From Methanoregulaceae archaeon (GTDB lineage: Archaea; Halobacteriota; Methanomicrobia; Methanomicrobiales; Methanospirillaceae), in the NCBI GenBank assembly GCA_028679405.1, contig JAJRBP010000054.1, positions 1-7,272 of the forward strand: 7,272 bases of DNA, in the 5' to 3' direction. Below are positions 1-6,122 of this stretch, one piece after another (the first letter of the stretch is position 1; each line of letters starts with the position of its first letter). The position numbers were made by a program, and so were the translations under genes. Below the pieces are notes generated by a model, which was not told the DNA's origin, ran no database searches, and saw only the letters and a program-made list of their open reading frames with translations.

Positions 1-492
1 CTGGAGAAATTCGACAAGGCGCGGAAAGACAAGGCAGATCTCGATATCAAGGCGACCGCGAAAGAACTGTCGTTTCACCTTGGCGGGATCAGGCTCCACA
101 CCCTGTTCTGGCAGAACATGGCCCCGGCAGGGAAGGGCGGAGGCGGACTCCCCGGAGGAGACCTTGCAAAAGCAATCGATGAAGAGTTTGGTGATTTCAA
201 CCGCTTCAAAAAAGAGTTCTCTACGGCGGCAACGAGCGTGGAGGGCTCGGGGTGGGCAGCACTCAGTTACTGCTTCAGGACAGGAAGGCCGCTTATCATG
301 CAGGTCGAGAAGCATAACGTGAACGTGTTCCCTGAATTGAAGATCCTCATGGTCCTGGATGTCTGGGAGCATGCGTACTACCTCGACTACCGCAACGACC
401 GTGCGAAATTCGTCGAGGCATTCTGGAACATCGTGAACTGGGACGAGATCGGGAAGCGACTGTCTGCTGCAGTCGCAGAAGTGAAAAGATAG
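1..492 (+). CDS. sod: Superoxide dismutase (Fe/Mn family), C-terminal part
   Basis: Cytoplasmic enzyme that dismutates superoxide to oxygen and peroxide. The reading frame is open from base 1, so the N-terminus (about 40-50 residues, with the first metal-ligand His) lies outside the window; 163 codons remain. Visible residues, numbered from the first codon here: the second ligand His33 in RLHTLFW, followed by [19 protein letters not shown] near 82-87; and [11 protein letters not shown], giving ligands Asp120 and His124. His105 in VEKHN sits where bacterial Mn enzymes carry Gln, as in crenarchaeal and other archaeal SODs, so metal choice (Fe is usual) cannot be read from sequence alone. The C-terminal [13 protein letters not shown] is typical. 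Family membership is close to certain; the symbol is generic. Confidence 0.96.
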   Translation: MEKFDKARKDKADLDIKATAKELSFHLGGIRLHTLFWQNMAPAGKGGGGLPGGDLAKAIDEEFGDFNRFKKEFSTAATSVEGSGWAALSYCFRTGRPLIMQVEKHNVNVFPELKILMVLDVWEHAYYLDYRNDRAKFVEAFWNIVNWDEIGKRLSAAVAEVKR

Positions 493-510
493 TACGAATC
501 CTTTTTGACC
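493..510 (+). terminator. Candidate T-tract terminator of sod
   Basis: A five-T tract (502-506) begins ten bases after the sod stop codon, in the context GAATCCTTTTTGACCCGG. Archaeal transcription commonly ends at short T-tracts without a strong hairpin. Two further T-tracts in similar context follow at about 581-588 and 641-649, so termination could be spread over three sites. Confidence 0.45.
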
Positions 511-550
511 CGGGGATGATCGGACGATATCTCACTGCCATCGCATGGGT

Positions 551-650
551 GAGGAATCAGTCGTCCCGGAACCGGTCCTATTCTTTTTCCGGAACACCGG
601 CATGAATGCTGAGGAATCAGTTTTTACGGAGCCGATCCGATTCTTTTTTC
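551..650 (+). repeat. Degenerate 60-nt direct repeat, two units
   Basis: Positions 551-590 and 611-650 match at 32 of 40 bases by hand count, exactly 60 nt apart. Each unit starts with GAGGAATCAGT and ends with an ATTCTTTTT-type T-tract before CCGG. A third, shorter relative of the T-tract end (GAATCCTTTTTGACCCGG) lies at 496-513. Unit one also holds the inverted pair CCGGAA (566-571) and TTCCGG (587-592). Duplicated terminator or regulator site are both possible; no known repeat family was recognised. Confidence 0.6.
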
Positions 651-661
651 CCGGTGGTAAC

Positions 662-679
662 CAGATGATTTAAAATCTG
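662..679 (+). promoter_or_regulatory. CAGAT/ATCTG dyad just before the aminotransferase start
   Basis: CAGAT (662-666) and ATCTG (675-679) flank an AT-rich centre, GATTTAAA. The dyad ends seven bases before the ATG at 686. The centre resembles a TATA box, but it is too close to the ATG to place a start site upstream of it, so an operator or leader hairpin is more likely than a core promoter. No other clear TATA box was seen for this gene. Confidence 0.3.
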
Positions 680-685
680 AGTTGC

Positions 686-1855
686 ATGGTTAATACTCCC
701 CCGCTCATCTACCTGAACAACGCCGCCACGAGCTGGCCGAAACCTCCGGAAGTGCGTACGGCCGTTACGGAATTCCTTGACATTCCGGCATTCGGATCGG
801 GAAGGACAACCGGGACGCAGGGGGAGGACTACGTCACGAAGGCACGCGGGGCACTCTCCAGTCTCCTGGCTGCGGATCTGCCTGAACATGTGGTGTTCAC
901 CCAGAATGCGACCGATTCCTTAAACCACCTCATCCAGGGATTTCTGGCAGGAGAAAAAGAACGCTGCCATGTCCTCACCACCGCGTTAGACCATAATTCC
1001 GTGCTCCGGCCTCTCCACGAGTACGAACGGCAGCACCGGATCGGGCTGGGGGTCATCCCCTTCGAAAATTGCTCCGTTCGTCCCGAAGCGGTTGAGGCGG
1101 CCATCCGACCGGATACCAGGCTCATGGTCATGACCCATGGCAGCAACGTACTCGGTTCGGTCCAGGATATCCAGGGTATCGGAAACATATTGCACGATCA
1201 TGGGATCTACTTCATCGTCGACGGGGCACAGACCGCCGGCCACATCCCCATTAACCTCCGGGATCTCCCGGTCGATGCCTTTGTTTTCACGGGGCACAAG
1301 GCTCTTTTCGGTATCCCTGGAACGGGAGGATTTTACATCCGGGATCCTGAAGCAATCGCACCGGTCCGTTTCGGCGGGACCGGTACGGACTCCTTCTCTC
1401 TTCTACACCCCCGCGGGATGCCGGAACGGTTCGAGGCAGGGACCCCCAATTATCCTGGTCTCGCAGCGCTTGCAGCGGGGGTGAACTACATTATCGGGGT
1501 CGGCATCGACACCATTGCTGCGAAAGCGGAGCGGCAGACCGCCTTCATTCTCCATGAGCTGAAGAAAAATCCGGACGTCATCATCTATAATGAACACCCC
1601 CGTCTTCCTATCGTTGCATTCAATATCCCGGGGCTGGAGAGTGACGATGTCGGGTTCATCCTCGCCCGTGCCTATGGGATCATCGCCCGGACAGGACTCC
1701 ATTGTGCACCTCTTGTCCATAAGGAAATTGACGGGGGGAAAGGCTGCGTGCGGCTGAGTCTCTCCTGGTTTACCACGGATAAAGAGTGTCGCATTGTTGC
1801 CGAAGCGGTAAGGGAGATTGCGCAAAATGCGGATCCTGCGGTCAGTCCGTCATAA
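686..1855 (+). CDS. Cysteine desulfurase-like class V aminotransferase
   Basis: PLP-dependent fold-type I enzyme of the NifS/SufS/CsdA type, expected to take sulfur from cysteine (releasing alanine) for Fe-S or other thiol chemistry; substrate is inferred. In the 389 residues: YLNNAATSWPKP (9-20) at the N-terminus; ALDHNS with the ring-stacking His103; VDGAQTAGH (178-186) with the PLP-binding Asp179 and Gln182; FTGHKALFGIPGTGG with the Schiff-base Lys205; RTGLHCAPL with the presumed persulfide Cys340; and VRLSLSWFTT with Arg355 in the substrate-carboxylate position. The RTGLHCAPLVHK form and the length fit the class V subfamily often labelled cysteine desulfurase family protein rather than classical IscS. 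The ATG at 686 is the only start that keeps the conserved N-terminal motif, though no strong Shine-Dalgarno precedes it. A small unknown gene follows 22 nt downstream. Confidence 0.9.
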   Translation: MVNTPPLIYLNNAATSWPKPPEVRTAVTEFLDIPAFGSGRTTGTQGEDYVTKARGALSSLLAADLPEHVVFTQNATDSLNHLIQGFLAGEKERCHVLTTALDHNSVLRPLHEYERQHRIGLGVIPFENCSVRPEAVEAAIRPDTRLMVMTHGSNVLGSVQDIQGIGNILHDHGIYFIVDGAQTAGHIPINLRDLPVDAFVFTGHKALFGIPGTGGFYIRDPEAIAPVRFGGTGTDSFSLLHPRGMPERFEAGTPNYPGLAALAAGVNYIIGVGIDTIAAKAERQTAFILHELKKNPDVIIYNEHPRLPIVAFNIPGLESDDVGFILARAYGIIARTGLHCAPLVHKEIDGGKGCVRLSLSWFTTDKECRIVAEAVREIAQNADPAVSPS

Positions 1856-1877
1856 AGTCTGTGCTGACGGCTCCTTC

Positions 1878-2195
1878 ATGAAGGAGTTCCTCCTCGATGC
1901 CCCGGTGACCACAGGGTTTTTTTCCTACCTTCGGCACTTCGGGTCCGTCGAAGCGCTACCCGGTCTCGGCGAGGGATTCTATAAATTTGAAAAGCCTGAG
2001 TGGTTCTCCATCAAAGGATTTGCAGGTGACACCACCGTTGAGGTCCGGTTCAGGAAGGAGGTGATGGACCTGACGGTGGATTTTGTCTATCTCCTTTTCG
2101 CGTCGTATCGGGAGGAAACGCCGGACCTTTCCGTGCTGAAACTGAGGGAGCGGGCCATAAGTGAACGAGTCCGGAAGCACCTCCATGGAACATGA
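1878..2195 (+). CDS. Conserved-looking hypothetical protein, 105 residues
   Basis: Not recognised. The chosen ATG gives a compact protein beginning MKEFLLDAPVTTGFFSYLRHFG, with no signal peptide, no convincing membrane helix, no cysteine and no obvious catalytic motif. The middle alternates in a beta-like way (GFYKFEKPEWFSIKGFAGDTTVEVRF, about 35-60), and the C-terminus is charged and helical (LSVLKLRERAISERVRKHL). It starts 22 nt after the aminotransferase stop, so the two are probably co-transcribed and may be functionally linked. In-frame starts further upstream exist (TTG 1818, ATG 1827) and would overlap the aminotransferase end; ATG 1827 has an AGGGAG ten bases before it, but the extra residues look like translated overlap rather than protein. 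The frame is believable because of its ordinary composition and position. Confidence 0.65.
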   Translation: MKEFLLDAPVTTGFFSYLRHFGSVEALPGLGEGFYKFEKPEWFSIKGFAGDTTVEVRFRKEVMDLTVDFVYLLFASYREETPDLSVLKLRERAISERVRKHLHGT

Positions 2196-2209
2196 GGATT
2201 CCCTCCTCA
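2193..2209 (+). terminator. Hairpin at the stop codon of the 105-residue gene
   Basis: TGAGGA (2193-2198) and TCCTCA (2204-2209) form a six-base-pair stem with a five-base loop that includes the TGA stop. No T-tract follows directly; T-rich stretches appear only at about 2310-2327. A 3' end or RNA-stability role is possible. Confidence 0.35.
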
Positions 2210-2256
2210 CATGAGTCCACCCACGTGATTGATTCACCGTATGTTCTTCGGCGGAT

Positions 2257-2276
2257 GACAAAGTCCTGTCTTTGTC
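2257..2276 (+). promoter_or_regulatory. Inverted repeat GACAAAG-N6-CTTTGTC
   Basis: Perfect seven-base arms (2257-2263 and 2270-2276) around TCCTGT, in the 157-nt gap before the permease gene. It could be a hairpin ending the upstream unit or an operator for the permease; position does not decide. Confidence 0.4.
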
Positions 2277-2282
2277 GGTATC

Positions 2283-2297
2283 TTCAGATTATCTGAA
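2283..2297 (+). promoter_or_regulatory. 15-bp palindrome TTCAGATTATCTGAA upstream of the permease
   Basis: Perfect seven-base arms around a single T, 55 nt before the permease ATG. The one-base centre makes it a better protein-binding site than an RNA hairpin. Its CAGAT/ATCTG halves recur with a wider spacer at 662-679. No clear TATA box was found for the permease, so its distance to the promoter is unknown. Confidence 0.4.
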
Positions 2298-2352
2298 AAT
2301 CCAACCGTGATTTTTCCGTTGTCTTTTTGTATCCGTCAGGAGTACATTCACC

Positions 2353-3621
2353 ATGGACCTTCTCATCGCGTTTGCGGTTACTCTGGTCCTCATAACCGTC
2401 GTCAGTCTACGGTTCAGGATATCCCCGTTTTTTACGCTCATCGGGGGCTCGATCCTGTTCGGGCTCATGGCCGGCATGACGCCGGATGAGACATTCCTCG
2501 GGATTGTTTCCGGGGTCGGAAAGGTCTTTTCGTCATTCGGGATTATCATCCTCTGCGGTGCGGTCATCGCAAAAATCCTCCAGGAAGAACACCTGATCGG
2601 GCAGATCGTCGCGGATATCAGACGGCTTGTGAAAGATCCCAGGAATATTGCCGGGGTGTCAGGGTACCTCCTCGCAGTCCCGATCACCTGCTGCGTCACC
2701 GCGTACATCATGTTGAACCCGATCCTCGAGAGCTGCGAGAAAGATCCCCGCAGACGAAACATCCTCCTCTATCTTGCAGCCGTGGGGAGCATCGTCTCTT
2801 ATGCCCTCGTCTACCCGACGCCCGTAGTAATACCCCTCTTCGATGCATTCTCCGGCGGGATGAGCCCGCTCCTGTTCGACGCGATCTCAATCCCGCTCTC
2901 CCTGGCCGTGCTTGCCGCGATCCTGTTCGCGTTCCGCTGGGCGGATAAGGGAGGTGCCGGGAACGAACCCGCGTCGCAATGTCCCGCCACAATTCCGGCC
3001 GAAGGGCAGGAGGGGATCCATTGGAGAGCATGGGCGCCCTTCATCGTGATCCTTCTCGCGATCCCGGTTGCCTTCCTGGTCCTGCACCTCTCCCACGTGA
3101 GCATGATCAACTTCATCATGCTCGCCGGGGCCGCGACTGCCATCATCATGGCAAAACGCGAGACGAGGACATCCGGCTTGTCCCAGGCTGCGAAACATGC
3201 AGGCCTGATCATATTCGACATCTGCGGGGCAGGCGCCCTCGGGTTCGTCATCGTCGCGAGCGGCTTTGCGACGGAAGCCCTCGGCCGGCTCACCCTCCTG
3301 ATCCCGATCATCCTCGTGCCTTTCATCCTCGCCGCGCTGATCGAGACTGCCCAGGGATCACGTGTGGTCACCGCAGTGATTACCGCAGAAGTCCTTGCAG
3401 GCACGGTGGTAGCGAACGGGATCCATCCGGTCCCCCTCATTCTCCTCATCAGTGCCGGGTCCTGTATCGTCTCATACGTGACCGATCCCTTCTTCTGGCT
3501 CGTCCAGAGAACGACGGGAGATACTATCGGGGCCGTGGTAAAGTACTATACGCTGCCCATCGCCCTTGCGGGAGCGGGGATCTTTTGCGTGGCAATCGGG
3601 CTCGAATACCTGGTCTTTTGA
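2353..3621 (+). CDS. GntP-family permease (gluconate/organic acid:H+ symporter type)
   Basis: Integral membrane secondary transporter of 422 residues. GntP proteins carry gluconate or related sugar or hydroxy acids with protons; the substrate here is unknown. About eleven or twelve hydrophobic segments are visible, including 2-20, 25-42, 62-76, 100-122, 137-160, 178-195, 227-246, 250-267, 283-304, 312-331, 340-372 and 398-422, with a hydrophilic loop at about 196-226. Family marks are the N-terminal layout with GLMAGMTPDE (37-46), ALIETAQGSRVVTAVITAE (328-346), matching the GntP region with an alanine/glycine-serine core, and VTDPFFWLVQRTTGDT (376-391), matching the VNDPGFWL motif. The start follows CAGGAG (2337-2342) by ten bases. 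No kinase, dehydratase or regulator of sugar-acid metabolism is adjacent, which is unusual compared with bacterial gnt clusters. Other members of the ion transporter superfamily are a less likely alternative. Confidence 0.85.
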   Translation: MDLLIAFAVTLVLITVVSLRFRISPFFTLIGGSILFGLMAGMTPDETFLGIVSGVGKVFSSFGIIILCGAVIAKILQEEHLIGQIVADIRRLVKDPRNIAGVSGYLLAVPITCCVTAYIMLNPILESCEKDPRRRNILLYLAAVGSIVSYALVYPTPVVIPLFDAFSGGMSPLLFDAISIPLSLAVLAAILFAFRWADKGGAGNEPASQCPATIPAEGQEGIHWRAWAPFIVILLAIPVAFLVLHLSHVSMINFIMLAGAATAIIMAKRETRTSGLSQAAKHAGLIIFDICGAGALGFVIVASGFATEALGRLTLLIPIILVPFILAALIETAQGSRVVTAVITAEVLAGTVVANGIHPVPLILLISAGSCIVSYVTDPFFWLVQRTTGDTIGAVVKYYTLPIALAGAGIFCVAIGLEYLVF

Positions 3622-3644
3622 TCCGATTGAAATGAGTATTGGCC

Positions 3645-3667
3645 GCAGGCCTCAAGGAAGTCCCTGC
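3645..3667 (+). terminator. Weak hairpin downstream of the permease
   Basis: GCAGG (3645-3649) and CCTGC (3663-3667) can pair across a 13-nt loop, 24 nt after the permease stop. No T-tract follows, so its role in ending the transcript is uncertain. Confidence 0.25.
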
Positions 3668-3709
3668 AAACAGTTGGTGACATATCAGCATCTGGTCCAT
3701 TAACAAAAA

Positions 3710-3727
3710 AAACAAAAATTTATAAGC
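3710..3727 (+). promoter_or_regulatory. Archaeal BRE/TATA promoter for amt-glnK
   Basis: An A-rich BRE-like stretch (about 3706-3717) leads into TTTATAAG (3719-3726), the best archaeal TATA box in the window. Archaeal start sites lie about 25-30 bases downstream, so transcription should begin near 3748-3754. That gives a leader of roughly 325 nt before the amt start, which is long for an archaeal mRNA. A closer promoter cannot be excluded (TATA-like GTATAAC at about 3852), but it is much weaker. Confidence 0.65.
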
Positions 3728-3747
3728 ATACGAAAGCATGATCCTTC

Positions 3748-4076
3748 CATCGAATGAAGCCAGACCATGCATCTTCCAGGAAGGCGGATCCATCCGGCGG
3801 CTGCCGGACTGTCCCGTCCGGTGTCTCGTTACCGGAAAGAGATCTGTACGAGTATAACGAAGAAGGGGCTGTTATTTCATCCACATCGCCCGAAATGAAA
3901 CAATCAAAAAGATTGCTCCGTATTGACTGCATCAGGGAGGATTCAGGTACGGACGATGTGCATGAACACCATTCACGGGTCCGGAACGAACCGACCCGGG
4001 TATCGGCTGAATTCAGGCCTGTCGGACCTTATTCCTCCGCATCAAACCGGGGAAGCCCCGGGAACGGGGGCCCGTA
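3748..4076 (+). promoter_or_regulatory. Long structured amt leader, not recognised as a known riboswitch
   Basis: This stretch holds no gene I trust. It contains many perfect short inverted repeats. Segments TCCGGC (3793-3798), GCCGGAC (3803-3809), GTCCGGT (3816-3822) and ACCGGA (3831-3836) can pair 1:2, 2:3 or 3:4. CGGGTC (3976-3981) pairs with GACCCG (3993-3998), extended by GG/CC across a one-base bulge. CCGGGG-AAG-CCCCGG (4047-4061) competes with GCCCC (4055-4059) pairing to GGGGC (4067-4071), which covers the G-run before the amt ATG. CTTCCAGGAAG (3773-3783) is a palindrome. A frame open from ATG 3754 to the TAA at 4075-4077 (107 codons) would be almost leaderless, but its polar composition and weak third-position GC bias look non-coding. 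A regulated leader for nitrogen control is inference. Confidence 0.45.
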
Positions 4077-5285
4077 ATGGCGGTGGACACCGGATCGGCA
4101 ATTGCATGGCTTCTTGCCTCCACCGCACTGGTCATGCTGATGATACCGGGGGTAGGCCTCTTCTACGGGGGTCTCGTCCGCAAGAAGAACTTCATCTCAA
4201 TGGTCACGATGACGTTCCTGGCATTCTCGCTGGTCAGCATCCAGTGGATATTCATAGGCTATTCCCTGGTGTTCGGGAATGACATCTACGGCGTCATCGG
4301 GAACTTCCAGTCGATAGGATTATCCGGCGTCGATATGGACCTGCCGGGCCGGTTCAGCGGGGTCATCCCCGAACTGCTCTTCATGGCGTACCAGATGATG
4401 TTTGCGGCCGTGACGATGGCGATTGTCATCTCCGGGATGGCTGAAAGGGTGAAACTCAGCTCGTTTATCATCTTCGCACTTCTCTGGACAACCCTTGTGT
4501 ACGATCCCGTTGCCCACTGGGTATGGGGCGGGGGATGGCTCGCTGCACTTGGTTTCCTTGACTTTGCGGGAGGAGCGGTTGTTCATATTACCGCCGGTTT
4601 CTCCGCCCTCGCCATAGCCCTGGTCATCGGGAAGAGAGCCGGATTCGGGACGTACTCGATGGAACCTCACAATATCCCGATGACCCTCCTCGGGGCCGGG
4701 CTGCTCTGGTTCGGATGGTTCGGTTTCAACGGGGGCAGTGCGCTTGCCGCCAACGGGCCCGCCATCAACGCCATCGTGGTGACAAATACCGCCGCTGCTG
4801 CCGGTGCACTTGCCTGGCTCGCGGCGTCGTGGGTAGGGGGGCACCCGAGTTCCATAGGTATGGTCAGCGGGGCTATCGCAGGCCTCGGAGCCATCACCCC
4901 CTGTGCGGGATTTGTCGGGCCCCAGGTGGCGGTCCTTATCGGAGTCCTGGCAGGCCTCCTGTGCTACAAGGCGATGGAGTGGCGGATAAAGAAGGGGATG
5001 GATGAAAGCCTGGATGCGTGGTCGGTCCATGGGATCGGAGGTGTCTGGGGGACGGTCGCGGTCGGGATTTTCGCGGTGGCGGCGATCAACGGGTACAACG
5101 GACTGCTGTACGGAAATGCCGGGCAGTTCCTGGTAAACGCCGGAGGTGCCGTCTTCGTGCTGGCATATTCATTCGGGGTCTCCTATGTCCTGGCGCTGGT
5201 TATCGACCGGATAATGGGATTGCGTGTATCGGAAGAGGAAGAATATGTGGGACTGGACCTGTCCCAGCACGGGGAACGTGCATGA
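4077..5285 (+). CDS. amt: Ammonium transporter Amt
   Basis: Membrane channel of the Amt/Mep/Rh family, trimeric in known members, that brings ammonium into the cell. The 402 residues give about eleven transmembrane segments. Pore residues are intact: the twin histidines His170 ([13 protein letters not shown]) and His318 ([10 protein letters not shown]); Phe109 and Phe217 for the external gate; Trp150 (VWGGGW) and Ser221 (FNGGSA) at the recruitment site; and Asp162. The C-terminal tail [18 protein letters not shown] is the conserved cytoplasmic region that takes part in GlnK-dependent control. The ATG chosen gives the usual N-terminus ([29 protein letters not shown]) without a signal peptide; its only Shine-Dalgarno-like stretch is a G-run at 4066-4070. 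The glnK gene follows after 15 nt in the same operon. Function is firm. Confidence 0.97.
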   Translation: MAVDTGSAIAWLLASTALVMLMIPGVGLFYGGLVRKKNFISMVTMTFLAFSLVSIQWIFIGYSLVFGNDIYGVIGNFQSIGLSGVDMDLPGRFSGVIPELLFMAYQMMFAAVTMAIVISGMAERVKLSSFIIFALLWTTLVYDPVAHWVWGGGWLAALGFLDFAGGAVVHITAGFSALAIALVIGKRAGFGTYSMEPHNIPMTLLGAGLLWFGWFGFNGGSALAANGPAINAIVVTNTAAAAGALAWLAASWVGGHPSSIGMVSGAIAGLGAITPCAGFVGPQVAVLIGVLAGLLCYKAMEWRIKKGMDESLDAWSVHGIGGVWGTVAVGIFAVAAINGYNGLLYGNAGQFLVNAGGAVFVLAYSFGVSYVLALVIDRIMGLRVSEEEEYVGLDLSQHGERA

Positions 5286-5288
5286 TGA

Positions 5289-5636
<348 letters not shown>

Positions 5637-5737
5637 GAATATCGCGCTGAAAAGAGAAAATAATCTCAACTTGTCCCTCCCCCACACACTCCCACCTGAA
5701 ATCCGGATCCTATCGAGTCGCAGGCGGAATTCGTAGG

Positions 5738-5754
5738 TCTGCATTTTTTTGCAT
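5738..5754 (+). terminator. T-tract terminator candidate after amt-glnK
   Basis: A run of seven T (5744-5750) framed by TGCA on both sides, about 105 nt past the glnK stop. It is the longest T-tract in this gap and the best visible candidate for the operon end. Confidence 0.4.
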
Positions 5755-5764
5755 GATTACGACG

Positions 5765-5797
5765 GTCTGTTCCGGCCATCCGGTGCGGATGGCAGAC
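5765..5797 (+). repeat. Strong inverted repeat between glnK and msrA
   Basis: GCCATCCG (5775-5782) and CGGATGGC (5786-5793) are perfect eight-base arms around GTG. The outer GTCT (5765-5768) can also pair with AGAC (5794-5797), leaving a six-base bulge on one side. It lies 15 nt after the T-tract. It may be a transcript-end hairpin, part of an unannotated RNA, or a protein site; nothing chooses among them. Confidence 0.45.
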
Positions 5798-5818
5798 TTC
5801 CCCGTTTCCATGATCCCG

Positions 5819-5862
5819 GGAAATTTCCTTTTGGAAGATATCTCCGGTTCGAGGGTACCGGA
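5819..5862 (+). promoter_or_regulatory. Palindrome cluster with dyad TCCGGT-N8-ACCGGA
   Basis: Three inverted repeats lie close together: GGAAATTTCC (5819-5828), TTCC-TTTT-GGAA (5825-5836) and TCCGGT-N8-ACCGGA (5843-5862). The last has exactly the arms and spacing of the dyad at 3817-3836 in the amt leader. It is about 150 bases upstream of the msrA TATA box and 207 bases after glnK. A shared regulator site is inference. Confidence 0.35.
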
Positions 5863-5982
5863 TGACATTTCGTGGAGCAAGATACCCGGAGTATCGCGGT
5901 AAACCCACCAAGTCGATATGCTCACCCTGGTGCCCATCTTATCGCAGGTGGTCCGGGCAAATCCGTATGTGGGCTCGGAAAA

Positions 5983-5995
5983 GACCGGCCCGGTC
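5983..5995 (+). promoter_or_regulatory. Dyad GACCGG-C-CCGGTC before the msrA promoter
   Basis: Perfect six-base arms around one base, ending 16 nt before the TATA box of msrA. The one-base centre and the position just upstream of BRE/TATA suit a transcription-factor site better than a hairpin. No regulator was identified. Confidence 0.4.
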
Positions 5996-6003
5996 TCCCG
6001 GGG

Positions 6004-6020
6004 ACGAAACCTATAAAAAA
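6004..6020 (+). promoter_or_regulatory. Archaeal BRE/TATA promoter for msrA
   Basis: CGAAAC (6005-6010, BRE-like) is followed by CTATAAAAAA (6011-6020). The start site should fall near 6040-6048, giving a leader of about 80 nt to the ATG at 6123. The 11-mer GTCCGGGCAAA occurs on both sides of it, at 5951-5961 and 6049-6059. Confidence 0.6.
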
Positions 6021-6122
6021 TCTGGCTCCTATTGTGGAGAATATCGTTGTCCGGGCAAAGCATGTTACAGGGGGATCCTGCAGGAAGCTCCCGTACCAGC
6101 TTTGGAATGGGGTGAAATCGTC

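Noticed and set aside
668..675. TATA-like ATTTAAAA before the aminotransferase
   Set aside because: Only about ten bases from the ATG, so transcription would begin inside the gene; the conserved N-terminal motif rules out a later start.
2222..2237. CACGTG and GTGA-N5-TCAC near the end of the small gene
   Set aside because: Arms of only four to six bases are expected by chance; no context supports a site.
2979..3635. 218-codon + strand frame inside the permease gene
   Set aside because: Out-of-frame shadow of a membrane protein gene, rich in Arg, His and Pro.
3734..3783. TTCC/GGAA elements as an NrpR nitrogen-repressor operator
   Set aside because: The known methanogen operator is GGAA-N6-TTCC; here only TTCC-A-GGAA and an isolated TTCC are present, and GGAAATTTCC at 5819 has the wrong spacing too.
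3754..4077. 107-codon + strand frame filling the amt leader, with ATG about 30 bases after the TATA box and stop overlapping the amt start
   Set aside because: Tempting as a leaderless gene, but the product is polar and repetitive in Ser/Pro/Arg/Gly with no fold-like pattern, and third-position GC is only a little over half by hand count, unlike the neighbouring genes. The structured RNA reading fits better. Ribosome profiling would decide.
4320..5030. Long - strand frame opposite amt (236 codons)
   Set aside because: Antisense shadow of the strongly conserved amt gene; rich in Pro, Gly, Arg and His as expected from GC-rich antisense codons.
5710..6063. 117-codon - strand frame in the glnK-msrA gap
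   Set aside because: Composition is not protein-like, no family is recognised, and no promoter or ribosome site supports it.
5862..6122. In-frame upstream extension of MsrA (87 extra residues)
   Set aside because: It crosses the msrA promoter, has no conserved protein character, and a good GGTGA ribosome site sits just before ATG 6123.
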